64,000 nt of DNA from Natronomonas sp. CBA1123 (GTDB lineage Archaea; Halobacteriota; Halobacteria; Halobacteriales; Haloarculaceae). The position numbers and the translations under genes were made by a program. A model generated the notes under the pieces. The model was not told the origin of the DNA and ran no database searches. It saw nothing but the letters and a program-made list of their open reading frames with translations. Numbering within the stretch: position 1 is the first letter of the stretch; each line of letters starts with the position of its first letter. Of the stretch, positions 26,761 to 37,058 are shown piece after piece. The stretch is taken from the NCBI RefSeq assembly GCF_009741925.1, contig NZ_WPCC01000009.1:1-64000 (forward strand), written 5' to 3'.

Positions 26761-27671
26761 GCGGCGCTACCGACGAGTCGGGTATCGAGAGCGATTCAGC
26801 AACGCGAGCATCGGGGAACAGTTCCCTAACGGACGCACGAATCAGTTTCAAGCGATGGCTCGTCAAGACCTCGCGCAACCCCTACGTGACGTTCACTTCC
26901 CTAGTCCAGCCGATTATCTTCTTCGTCCTCATGGCCGAAGTCCTCGGCGCCATCGCGGGAGGCGCCATCTCCCAATCCGTCAGTAGTGACGTTTCCTACG
27001 TGACGTATCTCACCCCCGCGATTATCATTCAATCAGCACTGGCCGCCGCTGCTGTCTCCGGTATCGGTTTGGTCGATGATATGGAGACGGGGATGTTCGA
27101 CAAGACGCTCATCTCCCCGATGCATCGGAGCGCGATGTTCGTCGGTAAAATGCTGTCCGAGGTGGTTCGGATTACCGTCCAGACGGGCATCATCCTCGCG
27201 CTCGGCTACCTGCTGTTGAGTGTAAAGTCTGGGGCGTCCGTCGACCACTACCTCCAGACAGGGCTGTTCGGCGTCGTGGGTATCTTCGTTGTCGCAATCG
27301 TCTTCGGTGGCGTGTTCATGGCGTACTCGAACATCGTCGCGCTCGTCACCCGCGACCGAGAAGCCACGGTGATGATTGCGAATCTGCTGACGTTCCCGCT
27401 ACTGTTTATCTCCAGTGCGTTTCTGCCGCTCGAGGTCCTCCCAGACTGGATTCAAGCGGTCGCAGTCGCCAATCCCATCACCTACGGCGTCGACGGCATC
27501 CGAGCGCTCATGCTCGGACGCGACGTGATGTCGGTCTTCGAGATAACTTCGTTCACTGGATTCTGGAACACGGTCATTCCCGCGATTGGCGTTCTACTGG
27601 CGTTCAACGTCGTCCTGGGTGGCATTGCTGTCGGTCTGCTCAAACGAGCCTCCAAGGCAGACGTTCAGTAA
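26757..27671 (+). CDS. ABC-2 type exporter permease (DrrB-like)
   Basis: A 304-residue membrane protein with six helices (from about residue 40 to 295) and the ABC-2 signature VANPITYGVDGIRALMLG near residue 240. A hydrophilic N-terminal tail of about 35 residues precedes the first helix. It pairs with the ATPase directly upstream (4-nt overlap). The cargo is unknown. Confidence 0.92.
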   Translation: MSGATDESGIESDSATRASGNSSLTDARISFKRWLVKTSRNPYVTFTSLVQPIIFFVLMAEVLGAIAGGAISQSVSSDVSYVTYLTPAIIIQSALAAAAVSGIGLVDDMETGMFDKTLISPMHRSAMFVGKMLSEVVRITVQTGIILALGYLLLSVKSGASVDHYLQTGLFGVVGIFVVAIVFGGVFMAYSNIVALVTRDREATVMIANLLTFPLLFISSAFLPLEVLPDWIQAVAVANPITYGVDGIRALMLGRDVMSVFEITSFTGFWNTVIPAIGVLLAFNVVLGGIAVGLLKRASKADVQ

Positions 27672-27877
27672 CGTCTCATCTCTCGTTCTTGGCAGTTCAC
27701 TCCCGAGTTGCAGTGGTTTTGGAGACTGCGTCGGCGTAGACCGAACTAATCGACGAACGGTGAGACTGCGCGAGGACTCCTCAAATCGAGTGTCGCAGTA
27801 TACCCCTCCAGTCTTAAACGGCCGAATGACTGAGAGACAGGCATTCTCCACGCCCACGATAACGACGAGACGTACCC

Positions 27878-28684
27878 ATGCAGACAGTGACTTCAGCAGA
27901 TGGAACCAGTATCGCATTCGAACAACACGGAGAGGGGCCACCGCTCGTTCTCCTTCACGGAGGGTCATCTCCTCAGTATTGGAAGCCGTTAGTTCCTCAC
28001 TTCGCCGAAGACTACACGGTCACAATTCCGCATCGACGTGGGGTTGGAGAAAGCGGCGACTCCGAGGAGTATCACCTCGGCCGCGGCGTCGAGGACGTTC
28101 GTGCCGTCATTGACGCAGTCGAGGGGACCCCCGTTCTGTTCGGGCATTCCTTCGGCGGTTTGTTGGCAATCGAGACTGCACGAACGGCGTCAGTAACGAA
28201 GGTCATCGCGTACGAGCCTGCGGTCCTCATCGGCGAATACCGAGAGCAGGCCAACCTCGCCGCACAGATGCAGGAGCGAATCGATGGGGGCGACCGACGC
28301 GAGGCGATGAAATTCTACATCAGCGAGGTGATGCACGGTGGCCAAATCGAGAATCTGGATGGCTGGCTCGCCGAGTGGCCGCCCTGGCCAGATATCGTCG
28401 CGCTGACCGAGAACATCGCACGAATCAACCGTGCTATCGAACAGTACCAGCTCCCGGACTCACTCGACATCGACGCGCCCGTGCTTTTGCTGACTGGCAC
28501 CGAGGGACCACCCCACCTCCGAGACGGTATCCGTGCGGTGGATGCGGCCCTCTCGGACGGCCAACTCGTCGAGTTCGAGGGCGTCGGCCACGGCGGTCCA
28601 ACAGAAGCCCCAGACCGCATTACGGCGACGGTCCGTGATTTCATCGACGAGAAGGAAACGCCAGTCGCGGAGCACGGTATCTAA
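27878..28684 (+). CDS. alpha/beta hydrolase (paralogue B)
   Basis: A 268-residue alpha/beta-hydrolase, paralogous to 23909-24706. The oxyanion loop is LLHGGSSPQYW, the nucleophile GHSFGG, the acid is probably in TGTEGPPHL region, and the His is in EGVGHGGP. The two copies lie in opposite orientation around the HTH_10 gene and the ABC exporter, which suggests a duplicated enzyme serving one pathway. Confidence 0.9.
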   Translation: MQTVTSADGTSIAFEQHGEGPPLVLLHGGSSPQYWKPLVPHFAEDYTVTIPHRRGVGESGDSEEYHLGRGVEDVRAVIDAVEGTPVLFGHSFGGLLAIETARTASVTKVIAYEPAVLIGEYREQANLAAQMQERIDGGDRREAMKFYISEVMHGGQIENLDGWLAEWPPWPDIVALTENIARINRAIEQYQLPDSLDIDAPVLLLTGTEGPPHLRDGIRAVDAALSDGQLVEFEGVGHGGPTEAPDRITATVRDFIDEKETPVAEHGI

Positions 28685-28939
28685 CCCCGAGGCCGTACGG
28701 TGTTATCCCAGAGGACCCTCCATCGTGACCCTGCGTGGGGGGAGCGACGCGGAAACGGTCCACCGCCTGCGGTTTGCCGACGACGACCCCTAGAGTACGC
28801 CTCCGTCCCGTTCGGGGAGCCCCTCGTCATATCGGGTCAACGCACGCCCGACCGGACCCCAGGTTTGATTGCCAGCACGAACCTCAAATCCGGCGAGTCG
28901 AGCCAAATCGAACGCTGCGGATAGCTCAGCCCCCCACCC

Positions 28940-30400
28940 ATGTCGCCAGATATCCTGATTCACGACGCGACGGTGTTGACTGTCGACGAGAACAATCACC
29001 TGTATCGAAACGGGACAGTCGTCGTCGACGACGGGAGAATTCAGGCGGTTCGGCGCTCGGAACCGGACGACGCCGATGCAGTCGCCGAAACCGTCATCGA
29101 CGGAAGCGGTCGGCTCGTCATGCCAGGGTTGGTCAACGCCCACGCCCACCTCGAACTGACAGCGCTCACGGGCGCGTTCAGCGAGATGAGCGTCGGCGAA
29201 TTGTTCGCCGAAATGACTGCTTTCTGTGAACAGCTTGGGCGTGGCAAATACGAGTATCTCGTCGAGGCAGGCTGTGACCTCGCGGCACTGAATTTCATCC
29301 GGGGCGGTATCACGACGACCAACGCGATGGAGGCACTCCCAAGTCGTGGAGCCGATGCGTTCGGCGAGGCTGGGTTGAGAGGCTTTTTCGGCCCCTGGAT
29401 TAGTGACCTGTTTTGGGATATTCCCGAAGACGAACAGTTCGAGCGTGCCCGTTCGTTTATCGAGGATTATCACGACACCTACGACGGACGAATCCAAGCA
29501 ACGGTTTGTCCCCACGACGACTGGTCGTGCTCTCGGGACGTCTGGGAGCGCACAGCCGAGCTTGCGGCCGACTTTCCCGACCTACCGGTCCACACGCACC
29601 TACTCGAACTGGGCGCAAGCAACACCATGGCCCGAGCGAACGACGCTGAAGATTCACTTGCGCTCCTAGACGAGGTCGGGCTTCTCGATGACCGGCTCGT
29701 GGCCGCACACTTTCGCGTCGCCGACGAAGACGACATCGAACGGATGGCAGCAAACGACGCGTCCGTCGCCCACTGTCCATCTATCTTCTGCTACTGGGAG
29801 CCGGACGGGGAGACCGAATGGACACCGGTACCGAAACTACGAGAGGCAGGTACGACAGTTGGACTCGGTCTCGATGACCACTACTGGCACGACTCCAGCG
29901 ACCTGTTGGGAGAGGCTAGACAGGCCCGATTGGCGGCCAACCTCTCCTTTGGGACGAATCAGTTTCACTCAATGGAATTGGTCCGGATGCTCACCATCGA
30001 GGGCGCAAGAGCCCTTGGCGTTGGCGACGAACTAGGCAGTATCAGGCCCGGTAAACGGGCGGATCTCATTCTACTGGATTTGTCGGACCCAAAATTCGCG
30101 CCGAAGACGAATATCCCAGCATTAGTCGCCAACGCCGCGACGACCGCGGACGTCGAGTCCACGATTGTCGATGGGGAACTACTCATGCACGACAACGAGG
30201 TCCGGTCGATGAATCCCGAGGAAGTGTGTGAGCGTGCCGAAACCGCTGTCGAACGATTCGGCGACGAACTGGGCTGGGAGATGGATGTCGGAGGGAGTAA
30301 GCCACCGAGCCATCTCCAGACTGCCCGCGACCTCCCGAAACGGGGACCAGCACATCTCGTGGCCCGGCTCGGTCTGCAACACGTCAAAGACAGATTGTGA
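28940..30400 (+). CDS. amidohydrolase-family (TRZ/ATZ-like) metal-dependent hydrolase
   Basis: A 486-residue cytoplasmic enzyme of the TRZ/ATZ deaminase branch. Metal ligands fit HxH at His68/His70 in NAHAHLELTAL, His in VHTHLLELG (about 217), His in VAAHF (about 252) and Asp in GLGLDDHYWHDS (about 316). LGSIRPGKRADLILLDL marks the C-terminal composite domain. Members deaminate SAH, MTA, guanine-like or triazine substrates; the usual HAHLP is HAHLE here, so the substrate is open. It stands alone after a 255-bp gap. Confidence 0.87.
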   Translation: MSPDILIHDATVLTVDENNHLYRNGTVVVDDGRIQAVRRSEPDDADAVAETVIDGSGRLVMPGLVNAHAHLELTALTGAFSEMSVGELFAEMTAFCEQLGRGKYEYLVEAGCDLAALNFIRGGITTTNAMEALPSRGADAFGEAGLRGFFGPWISDLFWDIPEDEQFERARSFIEDYHDTYDGRIQATVCPHDDWSCSRDVWERTAELAADFPDLPVHTHLLELGASNTMARANDAEDSLALLDEVGLLDDRLVAAHFRVADEDDIERMAANDASVAHCPSIFCYWEPDGETEWTPVPKLREAGTTVGLGLDDHYWHDSSDLLGEARQARLAANLSFGTNQFHSMELVRMLTIEGARALGVGDELGSIRPGKRADLILLDLSDPKFAPKTNIPALVANAATTADVESTIVDGELLMHDNEVRSMNPEEVCERAETAVERFGDELGWEMDVGGSKPPSHLQTARDLPKRGPAHLVARLGLQHVKDRL

Positions 30401-30564
30401 GTTCTTGCTTCAGTAAGTATTGTCAGCATAGCAGAGACCACTGCTGTGCGATGGTGGTCAATCAGTAAGAGTGTCGAAGCGGTCCTGAAGAGATAGGCCG
30501 GCGGACAAAAACTGCCCCGTATTGACGGAGATAGCGCTAACCGTCCCAATCGGTAGGAGCGTGT

Positions 30565-32186
30565 ATGCAACGACGGCGATTTCTGGGCGTGCTCGGAGCC
30601 GGCACACTAGGACTGGCTGCCGCCACACCAGCGACGGCAGAACTGGAATACACGGAAACGGATGTTCGAATCAAGTCATTCGACGGAACCGAAATCGCGG
30701 CGACGCTGTTCGAACCGGCCAAGCCGGGGCGATACCCAGTCGTTCTGGGAACCCACGGCTGGGGAGGCTCACGTAGCGCCAGCATCGGGCGGAACTACGC
30801 CCCACGCGGCTACGTCGTCCTCTCGTACGACTCGCGAGGGTTCGGTGAGTCAGAAGGCGAAGTCGGTGTTGACGGCCCGAAGGAAGTCGCCGACGTGTCG
30901 GCCCTTATCGACTGGCTCGAAGGGCGCGAGAAGGTACGCGTCGAGGGCGAAAACGGCGCCTCCGTCGGGATGATTGGCGGCTCCTACGCCGGCGGCATCC
31001 AGTTGAACGCCGCGGCGGTCGACGACCGCATCGACGCCATCGTGCCCCGCATCGCGTGGCACGACCTCAACTACTCGCTACAACCGAACGGCGTCGTCAA
31101 AACTGTCTGGGGACTCGGCCTCTACGGCGTCGGTATCGCCGGGTCACGAACCCGCGTCGTCGGTGAGAACAGTTCGCCCGACGCCCGGACCAACGACGCA
31201 GCACGTGGTATCAGTCCGACAGTTCATCGCTCGATTGCAGAAGGAGTGGCACTCAACAGCTTCTCGCAGCCCTCACAGGCCTTTTTCGCCGCACGCTCGC
31301 CGTACCACAAAATGGACGCACTCGACGTGCCCGCGCTGTTCGTCCAGGGCTGGACCGACCACTCTTCGTCCCCAACGAGGCGATTTGGAACTTCGAGGCG
31401 TTCCGCAACCGCGGCCGCGACGCGAAACTCATCATGTACAACGGCGGCCATTCCCAAATCCCGGTCGATTCGAGTCCCGAACAAGCCGAATCCGCCCGCG
31501 ACAAAGCGACACGCGCGTGGCTCGCCGAACACCTCGGCAGCCGTGACGACGCCAGCGTCAACGCCGTCTTCGACGACCACGACGTCCTCGTCTACGAATC
31601 CCAGACCGAGCGCATGCGCGGCGCGAACGCGATTCCCCAGCGAAACGCCGAGACCGTCGAACTCGACCTCTCTGAAGGCGCCAGCGCCCCCGACAACGCC
31701 GTCGGCGCCTCGTTGGTCGGCAACACTGTCGCCCCGACCGCCAACAGTTACGTCGTCTCCGAATCGTTCGACGGCGCAACCAGCGTCACCTTCGAGTTCG
31801 ACGCCAGCTACGCATTCGGCCTCGGCGACGGCCAGCAGGCCGACCTGCTTACGGTGCCCGAAATCGACCTCCGAATTCGAACGCTCGGCACGGAAGCGAC
31901 GCTGTTCTTCCGCGTCATCCACGTCTCCGAAGACGGCGAGGAGACTCACATCAACGACAACGTGACCCCACTCCGAATCGAGGACACTCCCGAGACGGTA
32001 CACACAGAGACGCTGGAGTTGATTGCCTTCCAGCGGTACGTCTCGCCTGGGGATACGCTCCGGCTCGTTATCGACTCGACTGACTCCGGCTTCAACAGCG
32101 CTCGGGAATCCGCCGGCGCCATCGTCGAACACGACTCGACGCTCCGGATTCCCGGCGTGGCGGTTCTGGACGAGCAGGTCGTTTAA
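30565..32186 (+). pseudogene. Tat-exported CocE/X-Pro-peptidase-type hydrolase, frameshifted
   Basis: The N-terminal half (ATG 30565) has a Tat signal (MQRRRFLGVLGAGTLGLAAA), THGWGG, the nucleophile motif GGSYAGG and FVQGWTD. Frame is then lost at about 31357-31364, and the next frame continues with PLFVPNEAIWNFEAFRN, LIMYNGGHSQIP (catalytic His) and a C-terminal jelly-roll domain ending at TAA 32184-32186. One missing base explains the break. An intact gene would encode about 540 residues. Such enzymes cleave esters or proline peptides outside the cell. Possibly a sequence error. Confidence 0.82.
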
Positions 32187-32276
32187 ATTACGTAGTTATC
32201 GGCACACTCGCGGTCGGGTTCCGACCACACGTCGCCAGTGACAGCAGGATACGGCAGGGTAGTTTCTTTTTATTTA

Positions 32277-32292
32277 CTAACGTTTAAATTAG
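32277..32292 (+). promoter_or_regulatory. probable TATA promoter of the pilus operon
   Basis: TAACGTTTAAATTAGA contains a TTTAAA core about 31-36 nt before the ATG at 32319, which would give a short leader. A second GTTTAAATTA copy lies about 100 bp upstream, at the stop of the preceding gene. Confidence 0.45.
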
Positions 32293-32318
32293 AAAGAGAA
32301 AGAACATTCCGCAAACCG

Positions 32319-34487
32319 ATGGCCGCAACCGTTCCGCCTCCGGAACCACCGGACAGCCCCGACGCGTGGTACGCACCGGACGTTCACGACCAGTACGCAC
32401 TCACAAATGGTGTCGTTGCGACCGTGTACAGCGACGGCGACCAGTTCGTTTACGACGCCCGCGAGCCATCGCTTTCGACGACGGGTCGAGCGAGCCTCGA
32501 ATCGGTGCGTGACCACTTCGGGGACGCGGAGCTGACTCGACCACGGACGAGAGAGGGAGCGGCCGAGCGCCTCCGGGAAGGCTTCGATGCGAAATACGAA
32601 CGAGCCATCGACCGACTGGTCGACTGCACGCCGAGCGACCGGCGGCGACTCGAATACCACGCGCTGGCCGAGTTGAAGTGTCTCGGAGCGCTGACTCCAC
32701 ACGCCCTCGACGACGAAATCGAGGTCGGCGACATCGTCGACGACGAACTACTCGTCCATCTCGTCGATTACGCGCCCGCTCACACGACCATCGACGAGAC
32801 GACGTTCGTCGAGCGTTTCAGCGCCGAACGCATCGAGCGATACACCGTCTCCTTCGCCGGCTACGAGGTGCCCGTCGTGCGCTACCGCGAGCGACTGCTC
32901 GGAAGCGACCCCTTCGAACAGAAGTACGCGGTGCTGGAACCTGACCGTCTACCGGGCGACGACCACCTCATCGAGGAGTGTAAAGCCCGAGTTTGGGAAG
33001 TCGGTATCGAAGGAATCGACGCGAGCGTGGCGCTGGACGACCGCGCGGAAGTCGTCCGCGACCGAGCGAGGAAACTCCTCTCTCGACGGCTCACTGCTCG
33101 GAACACACGGGCGTGGCTCGACGCCACGCGACACCGAATTCGGACCGCGCTTGCCGCATACGACCTCGCCGTGCCGCCGGTCGACCGCCGCTTTGCCGAC
33201 GACCGACTCGACGACCTCCTGTACTACGTGCTTCGTGACCTCGTTGGCTACGGCCAACTGACGGTTCCGATACGGGATGCGACCCTCGAAGACGTCGAGT
33301 GTAACCGAGTCGGCGAGCGAATCAAGGTCGTCCCGAGAGGCGGCGACCGGGAGCCGACGAACCTGCAGTTCGACGACGAAGACGAGTTCATCAACGTCGT
33401 CACGCAACTGGCCGCAGAGGACGGCGTCGAGCTATCAGCGAGTCGCCCGTCGGCGAAGGTTAACCTCGACCCCAACGGCGTCGACCAGACGATTCGCTGT
33501 GCCGTCGCGCTGCCGACCATTTCCGAGGACGGCCCACACATCTCTATCCGAAAACAAGCCGCCGACGTACTGACTCCCGTCGACCTCGTCGAGTCGGGGA
33601 CGCTTCCGACCGAACTCGTGACGTTGCTGTGGATGCTGTACGAACACCATGGCGTCGTTCTCTTTTCGGGGCCGACCGGCGTCGGCAAGACAACCCTGAT
33701 GAACGCTCATATGCCGTTCGTCGACTACGAGGACCGCCCCGTCAGCATCGACGAGGGGTCAAGAGAGGTGTATCTCCCCCACGAAACCGGCGTCTCGTTG
33801 ACCACACGAGACCATCAAGAGGCGTTCAAGCGCGTCTCGATGGCGGATTTGATGGCTCAAACGAACTACCTCAACCCAGACCTGGAAGTAGTGGCCGAGA
33901 TTAACTCAGCCGAATCCTTCGAGACGTTCGGGGAAATCCTCCAAACCGGGCACGGCGTGCTGGGAACGACCCACGCGGAGGACGTCGAAAAGCTCGTCAA
34001 TCGCGTGGCGGAGAAGGGCCTTCCAGCCCACCTCCTTCGAGAAATCGACCTCGTCGTGTTCCCACGATACGTCGACGGCGAGCGATACGTCGGCGAGGTC
34101 GTGGAGTTGCTCTCGGAGTCGGAAGCAGCGTCACTCGAAGGGCCGACGCGGACGGTAGCCCACGAGGACCGAACGGTACATTACAACGAAATATGCCAGC
34201 GACACCCGGATGGCGAGTGGTCGTTCGCCTACGACCACCCGAAGCTTGGTGACCCGACCGAGCATCGCGGGCTCAAGGTTTTCGACCGACTGGCAGAGCA
34301 AACCGACCGTCCAGTTGATGAAGTCACCGCGGAGTTCCACCGCAAGCACAGCTACGTCGAGTACATCCTCAGGGAACGCATGACCGACAGCGAAGCGCTG
34401 TTCGAGTTCCTCGCGGACTTGCGGACCGACGAAGCAGCCACAGTGGAACGAATTCAGCGGCAGCAAGCCGCAGCAGACGATGATTGA
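32319..34487 (+). CDS. pilB: type IV pilus / type II secretion assembly ATPase (PilB/GspE-like)
   Basis: A 722-residue archaeal PilB-type ATPase. The N-terminal 300 residues are the haloarchaeal-specific domain. The core has Walker A GPTGVGKTT near residue 450, the Asp-box region RPVSIDEGSREVYLP, Walker B-like LEVVAEINSAESF and a His-box GHGVLGTTHAED. The first ATG of the longer frame is rejected because the sequence before ATG 32319 is AT-rich promoter. It powers polymerisation of pilins in the membrane. Its TGA overlaps the ATG of the next gene (ATGATTGA). Confidence 0.9.
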   Translation: MAATVPPPEPPDSPDAWYAPDVHDQYALTNGVVATVYSDGDQFVYDAREPSLSTTGRASLESVRDHFGDAELTRPRTREGAAERLREGFDAKYERAIDRLVDCTPSDRRRLEYHALAELKCLGALTPHALDDEIEVGDIVDDELLVHLVDYAPAHTTIDETTFVERFSAERIERYTVSFAGYEVPVVRYRERLLGSDPFEQKYAVLEPDRLPGDDHLIEECKARVWEVGIEGIDASVALDDRAEVVRDRARKLLSRRLTARNTRAWLDATRHRIRTALAAYDLAVPPVDRRFADDRLDDLLYYVLRDLVGYGQLTVPIRDATLEDVECNRVGERIKVVPRGGDREPTNLQFDDEDEFINVVTQLAAEDGVELSASRPSAKVNLDPNGVDQTIRCAVALPTISEDGPHISIRKQAADVLTPVDLVESGTLPTELVTLLWMLYEHHGVVLFSGPTGVGKTTLMNAHMPFVDYEDRPVSIDEGSREVYLPHETGVSLTTRDHQEAFKRVSMADLMAQTNYLNPDLEVVAEINSAESFETFGEILQTGHGVLGTTHAEDVEKLVNRVAEKGLPAHLLREIDLVVFPRYVDGERYVGEVVELLSESEAASLEGPTRTVAHEDRTVHYNEICQRHPDGEWSFAYDHPKLGDPTEHRGLKVFDRLAEQTDRPVDEVTAEFHRKHSYVEYILRERMTDSEALFEFLADLRTDEAATVERIQRQQAAADDD

Positions 34488-36348
34488 GGTACTACCCGCA
34501 CTCGACCGTGGGTTGTACGCGCTGTTTTCCCGCCACGCCGACCGGTCGCGGCACGACCGCGACCGCGACCACTATCGCGGCGCAGCCCTCGGTGTCGGGT
34601 TCGACACCTACCTCGCCCGCATATACGGACTCTCGTGGGCGTTAGCCATCGGGAGCGGCTGGCTGGCAGCGATTTTTCTCTTCGCGTTACCGGCTGAAAC
34701 CGTCGGTACAATCGGGGAGGTGGTACACGCCGCAACGCCCGGTTTGAATCGAGTTCCGGTGCCACAGGTTCCGCGCCATTACGTCGCGGTGGGGGGTGCG
34801 GTCGTCGTCGGAGCGTTGGTCAAACGCGGCGCGGTCGTCGGGGGAAGTGCGTACCTTCGCTGGCGTGCGTCGGCACGACGGGCGGCTATTGACCGATCAC
34901 TTCCCGGGGCAGTCCGGTATCTCAGGGCCCTGGCCGACGGTAGCGACGACCGAGAGACGATGCTCCGAAAAGTCGCGGAACAGGATGCCTACGGCGAAAC
35001 GAGTGTGGCGTTCGAGCGGGTCCTTCGGAAAGCGTCGCTCACCGGCAGTCTCGACGAAGGGCTTCGCGGCGTCGCACGGGAAACCCCGTCTCGAAACCGT
35101 CTTGCACCGTTTCTGCTGAAGTTCCGTGAACACGCCAGTCAAGGTACCGAAGCGCTGACCGGATATCTCCGCATGGAATCGCGGATGCTTTCACACCAGC
35201 AGTCACGGGACAGACAGCGTGCGAGCGATTTCCTCGAACTGCTCGCGGAACTGTTCATCGTCCTGCTCGTGTTGCCGGCACTGCTCGTCGTCATCGTCAC
35301 CGTCATGAGCGTCCTCGCTCCGGGATTGTCACAGCCCACGGGACTCCCCGGGTCACCCACTGTTCGAGGCGTGTTGGTGTACGGAAGCGCCGTGTTCGTT
35401 CTCGCAGTCGGTGCCGGTACCGCCGCTCTGGTGACACAGTTGCGTCCGTCGAATCACGAGCCGACGTATGAACGGCCGGACGGAGCTGTAGCGACAGTCA
35501 GAAGCGGGGCGTCGAATCCAGCGAGTGCTGCCGTGCTCTTCGTGTTTCCGGCAGTGGCCGTCGGAATCGGGCTGGCAACCCTCGGAGAGCCACCGACGAA
35601 CGCGCTGCTGTTGAGTTACGTGGCTTACGGCGTCCCGGTCGGAGCAGTCGCGCTCCGGCGAGCACGCCGCGACGACGCCAAGGACCGCGAGATGCGGGAT
35701 TTCGTTCATTCGGTTGCCGGCCACGTCAGCCTGGGCCGGCCCTTCGGCGACGCCGTCGAGACGGTGGCCCGAGAGGTCGACTTCGGCGCGCTACAGCAGG
35801 ACATCGACGACCTCGCGTTCACGCTCGGATTGACCACCGGAAACGAGGGCGGCGACACCCGAAAGGAGGCCCTCAACCGCTTCGTCGACCAGGTCGGGAC
35901 TCCGCTAGCCGAACAGACCGTCGGTCTCGTCACCGGCGCACTCGACGTGGGAAGCGACGCCGAAACGACGTTCGAGACGCTGCAGACCGAAATCGGCAAA
36001 CTCTACCACGCCCGAAAGCAACTCCGGGCCTCGATGATGGTGTACGTCGCGGTCGGGTGGACGACGGCGTTGCTCGTGGTCGGTATCGTCGTCGCCGTAA
36101 ACACCTACGTCCTCGACGGGTTCGCACAGTTGTCGGCCGTCTCACAGGGTGCCGGCGTCGCGATAGACCCGAACGCCGTCGACATCGAACGCGACGCCTG
36201 GCGGTTCTACGTCGTGACACAGGCGACGATGCTCGCCTGTGGCTGGTTCGCCGGCACTGCCTCACGGGGGCGATACGAGGCGTTGCTTCACTCCTCGCTA
36301 CTGGTCCTCGTTTGTTACGTCGTCTTCGAGGGGGTCGGACTGATATGA
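34480..36348 (+). CDS. pilC: type IV pilus platform protein (PilC/TadC-like, T2SSF)
   Basis: A 622-residue polytopic protein with two T2SSF-type halves, each followed by paired membrane helices (about 265-300 and 340-400 in the first; 530-620 in the second). LRKASLTGSLDEGLRGVA-type and MRDFVHSVAGHVSLGRPFGDAVE segments are the conserved cytoplasmic modules. It anchors the ATPase and the growing filament in the membrane. It is translationally coupled at both ends (overlap with pilB and ATGA overlap with the first pilin-like gene). Confidence 0.9.
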   Translation: MIEVLPALDRGLYALFSRHADRSRHDRDRDHYRGAALGVGFDTYLARIYGLSWALAIGSGWLAAIFLFALPAETVGTIGEVVHAATPGLNRVPVPQVPRHYVAVGGAVVVGALVKRGAVVGGSAYLRWRASARRAAIDRSLPGAVRYLRALADGSDDRETMLRKVAEQDAYGETSVAFERVLRKASLTGSLDEGLRGVARETPSRNRLAPFLLKFREHASQGTEALTGYLRMESRMLSHQQSRDRQRASDFLELLAELFIVLLVLPALLVVIVTVMSVLAPGLSQPTGLPGSPTVRGVLVYGSAVFVLAVGAGTAALVTQLRPSNHEPTYERPDGAVATVRSGASNPASAAVLFVFPAVAVGIGLATLGEPPTNALLLSYVAYGVPVGAVALRRARRDDAKDREMRDFVHSVAGHVSLGRPFGDAVETVAREVDFGALQQDIDDLAFTLGLTTGNEGGDTRKEALNRFVDQVGTPLAEQTVGLVTGALDVGSDAETTFETLQTEIGKLYHARKQLRASMMVYVAVGWTTALLVVGIVVAVNTYVLDGFAQLSAVSQGAGVAIDPNAVDIERDAWRFYVVTQATMLACGWFAGTASRGRYEALLHSSLLVLVCYVVFEGVGLI

Positions 36349-37058
36349 CCGCCTCCGACCGCGGACAGTCCAACGTCGTCGGCGTCGCACTCCTGCTCGG
36401 TATCGCCGTCGTCTCGATGGGGACGCTCACCGCGGCCGTGGGCGTCGTCGTCGACTCCAGCGCCGCCGAAGCCGACGCCGAACGCGTCGCGACCGACCTC
36501 GACGATGCCCTCGAGCCGGTCGCCGCAACCGGCCCACAACGTGGCACCGTGACGTTTTCCAAGGGCCGAATTACGTCCGTCGAGCGGACGTTGACGATTC
36601 GAGCGGACGGACGGGAGGTCGAGACGGTCCCAGTGGATGCACTCGTCTTCGAGTCCGGCGACCGTCGAGTTCGGTTCCACGCCGGTGCAATCGTACGCGG
36701 AACCGGTAAACAGGCGTGGCTCCACGCACCGCCTCCGTTCACCGTCGACGAAGATGTCCTCATCGTCGGTGCACCGACGGTGGGTGACGACATCGGAACC
36801 GTCTCCGGGAGCGGCGGCGTCACCGCAACCGTCGAGAGTGACGTCAGCCACGAGCGACGCGACCTCGGCGAGGCGACGTTCGCCATCGCTGTCGAAACGG
36901 CCACACCGACCGTCTGGGAACGGTGGTTTCGAAAACAGGGTGCGACCGTCGAGAGAGAAGACGGCAAACTACCGGTCGTCGTCGGCACCTTCGAGGGACG
37001 ACGAACGGGGTATCTCGTCGTTCACGACCTTGACGTGGAGGTGACCGGCGGTGGCTGA
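36345..37058 (+). CDS. pilin-like protein 1 (archaeal type IV pilin motif, DUF7289-like)
   Basis: A 237-residue protein. MTASDRGQSNVVGVALLLGI is a class III signal: a short charged head, R-G-Q at the likely prepilin peptidase (PibD) cleavage site and then a hydrophobic helix. The rest (about 35-237) is an extracellular beta-rich domain. The start ATG 36345 overlaps the pilC stop. Its length and full pilin motif make it the best candidate for a larger filament or tip subunit. Confidence 0.8.
   Translation: MTASDRGQSNVVGVALLLGIAVVSMGTLTAAVGVVVDSSAAEADAERVATDLDDALEPVAATGPQRGTVTFSKGRITSVERTLTIRADGREVETVPVDALVFESGDRRVRFHAGAIVRGTGKQAWLHAPPPFTVDEDVLIVGAPTVGDDIGTVSGSGGVTATVESDVSHERRDLGEATFAIAVETATPTVWERWFRKQGATVEREDGKLPVVVGTFEGRRTGYLVVHDLDVEVTGGG

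Noticed and set aside
28685-28939. A gene in the 255-bp gap before the amidohydrolase
   Set aside because: Only Arg/Pro-rich frames without motifs were found; it is treated as intergenic.
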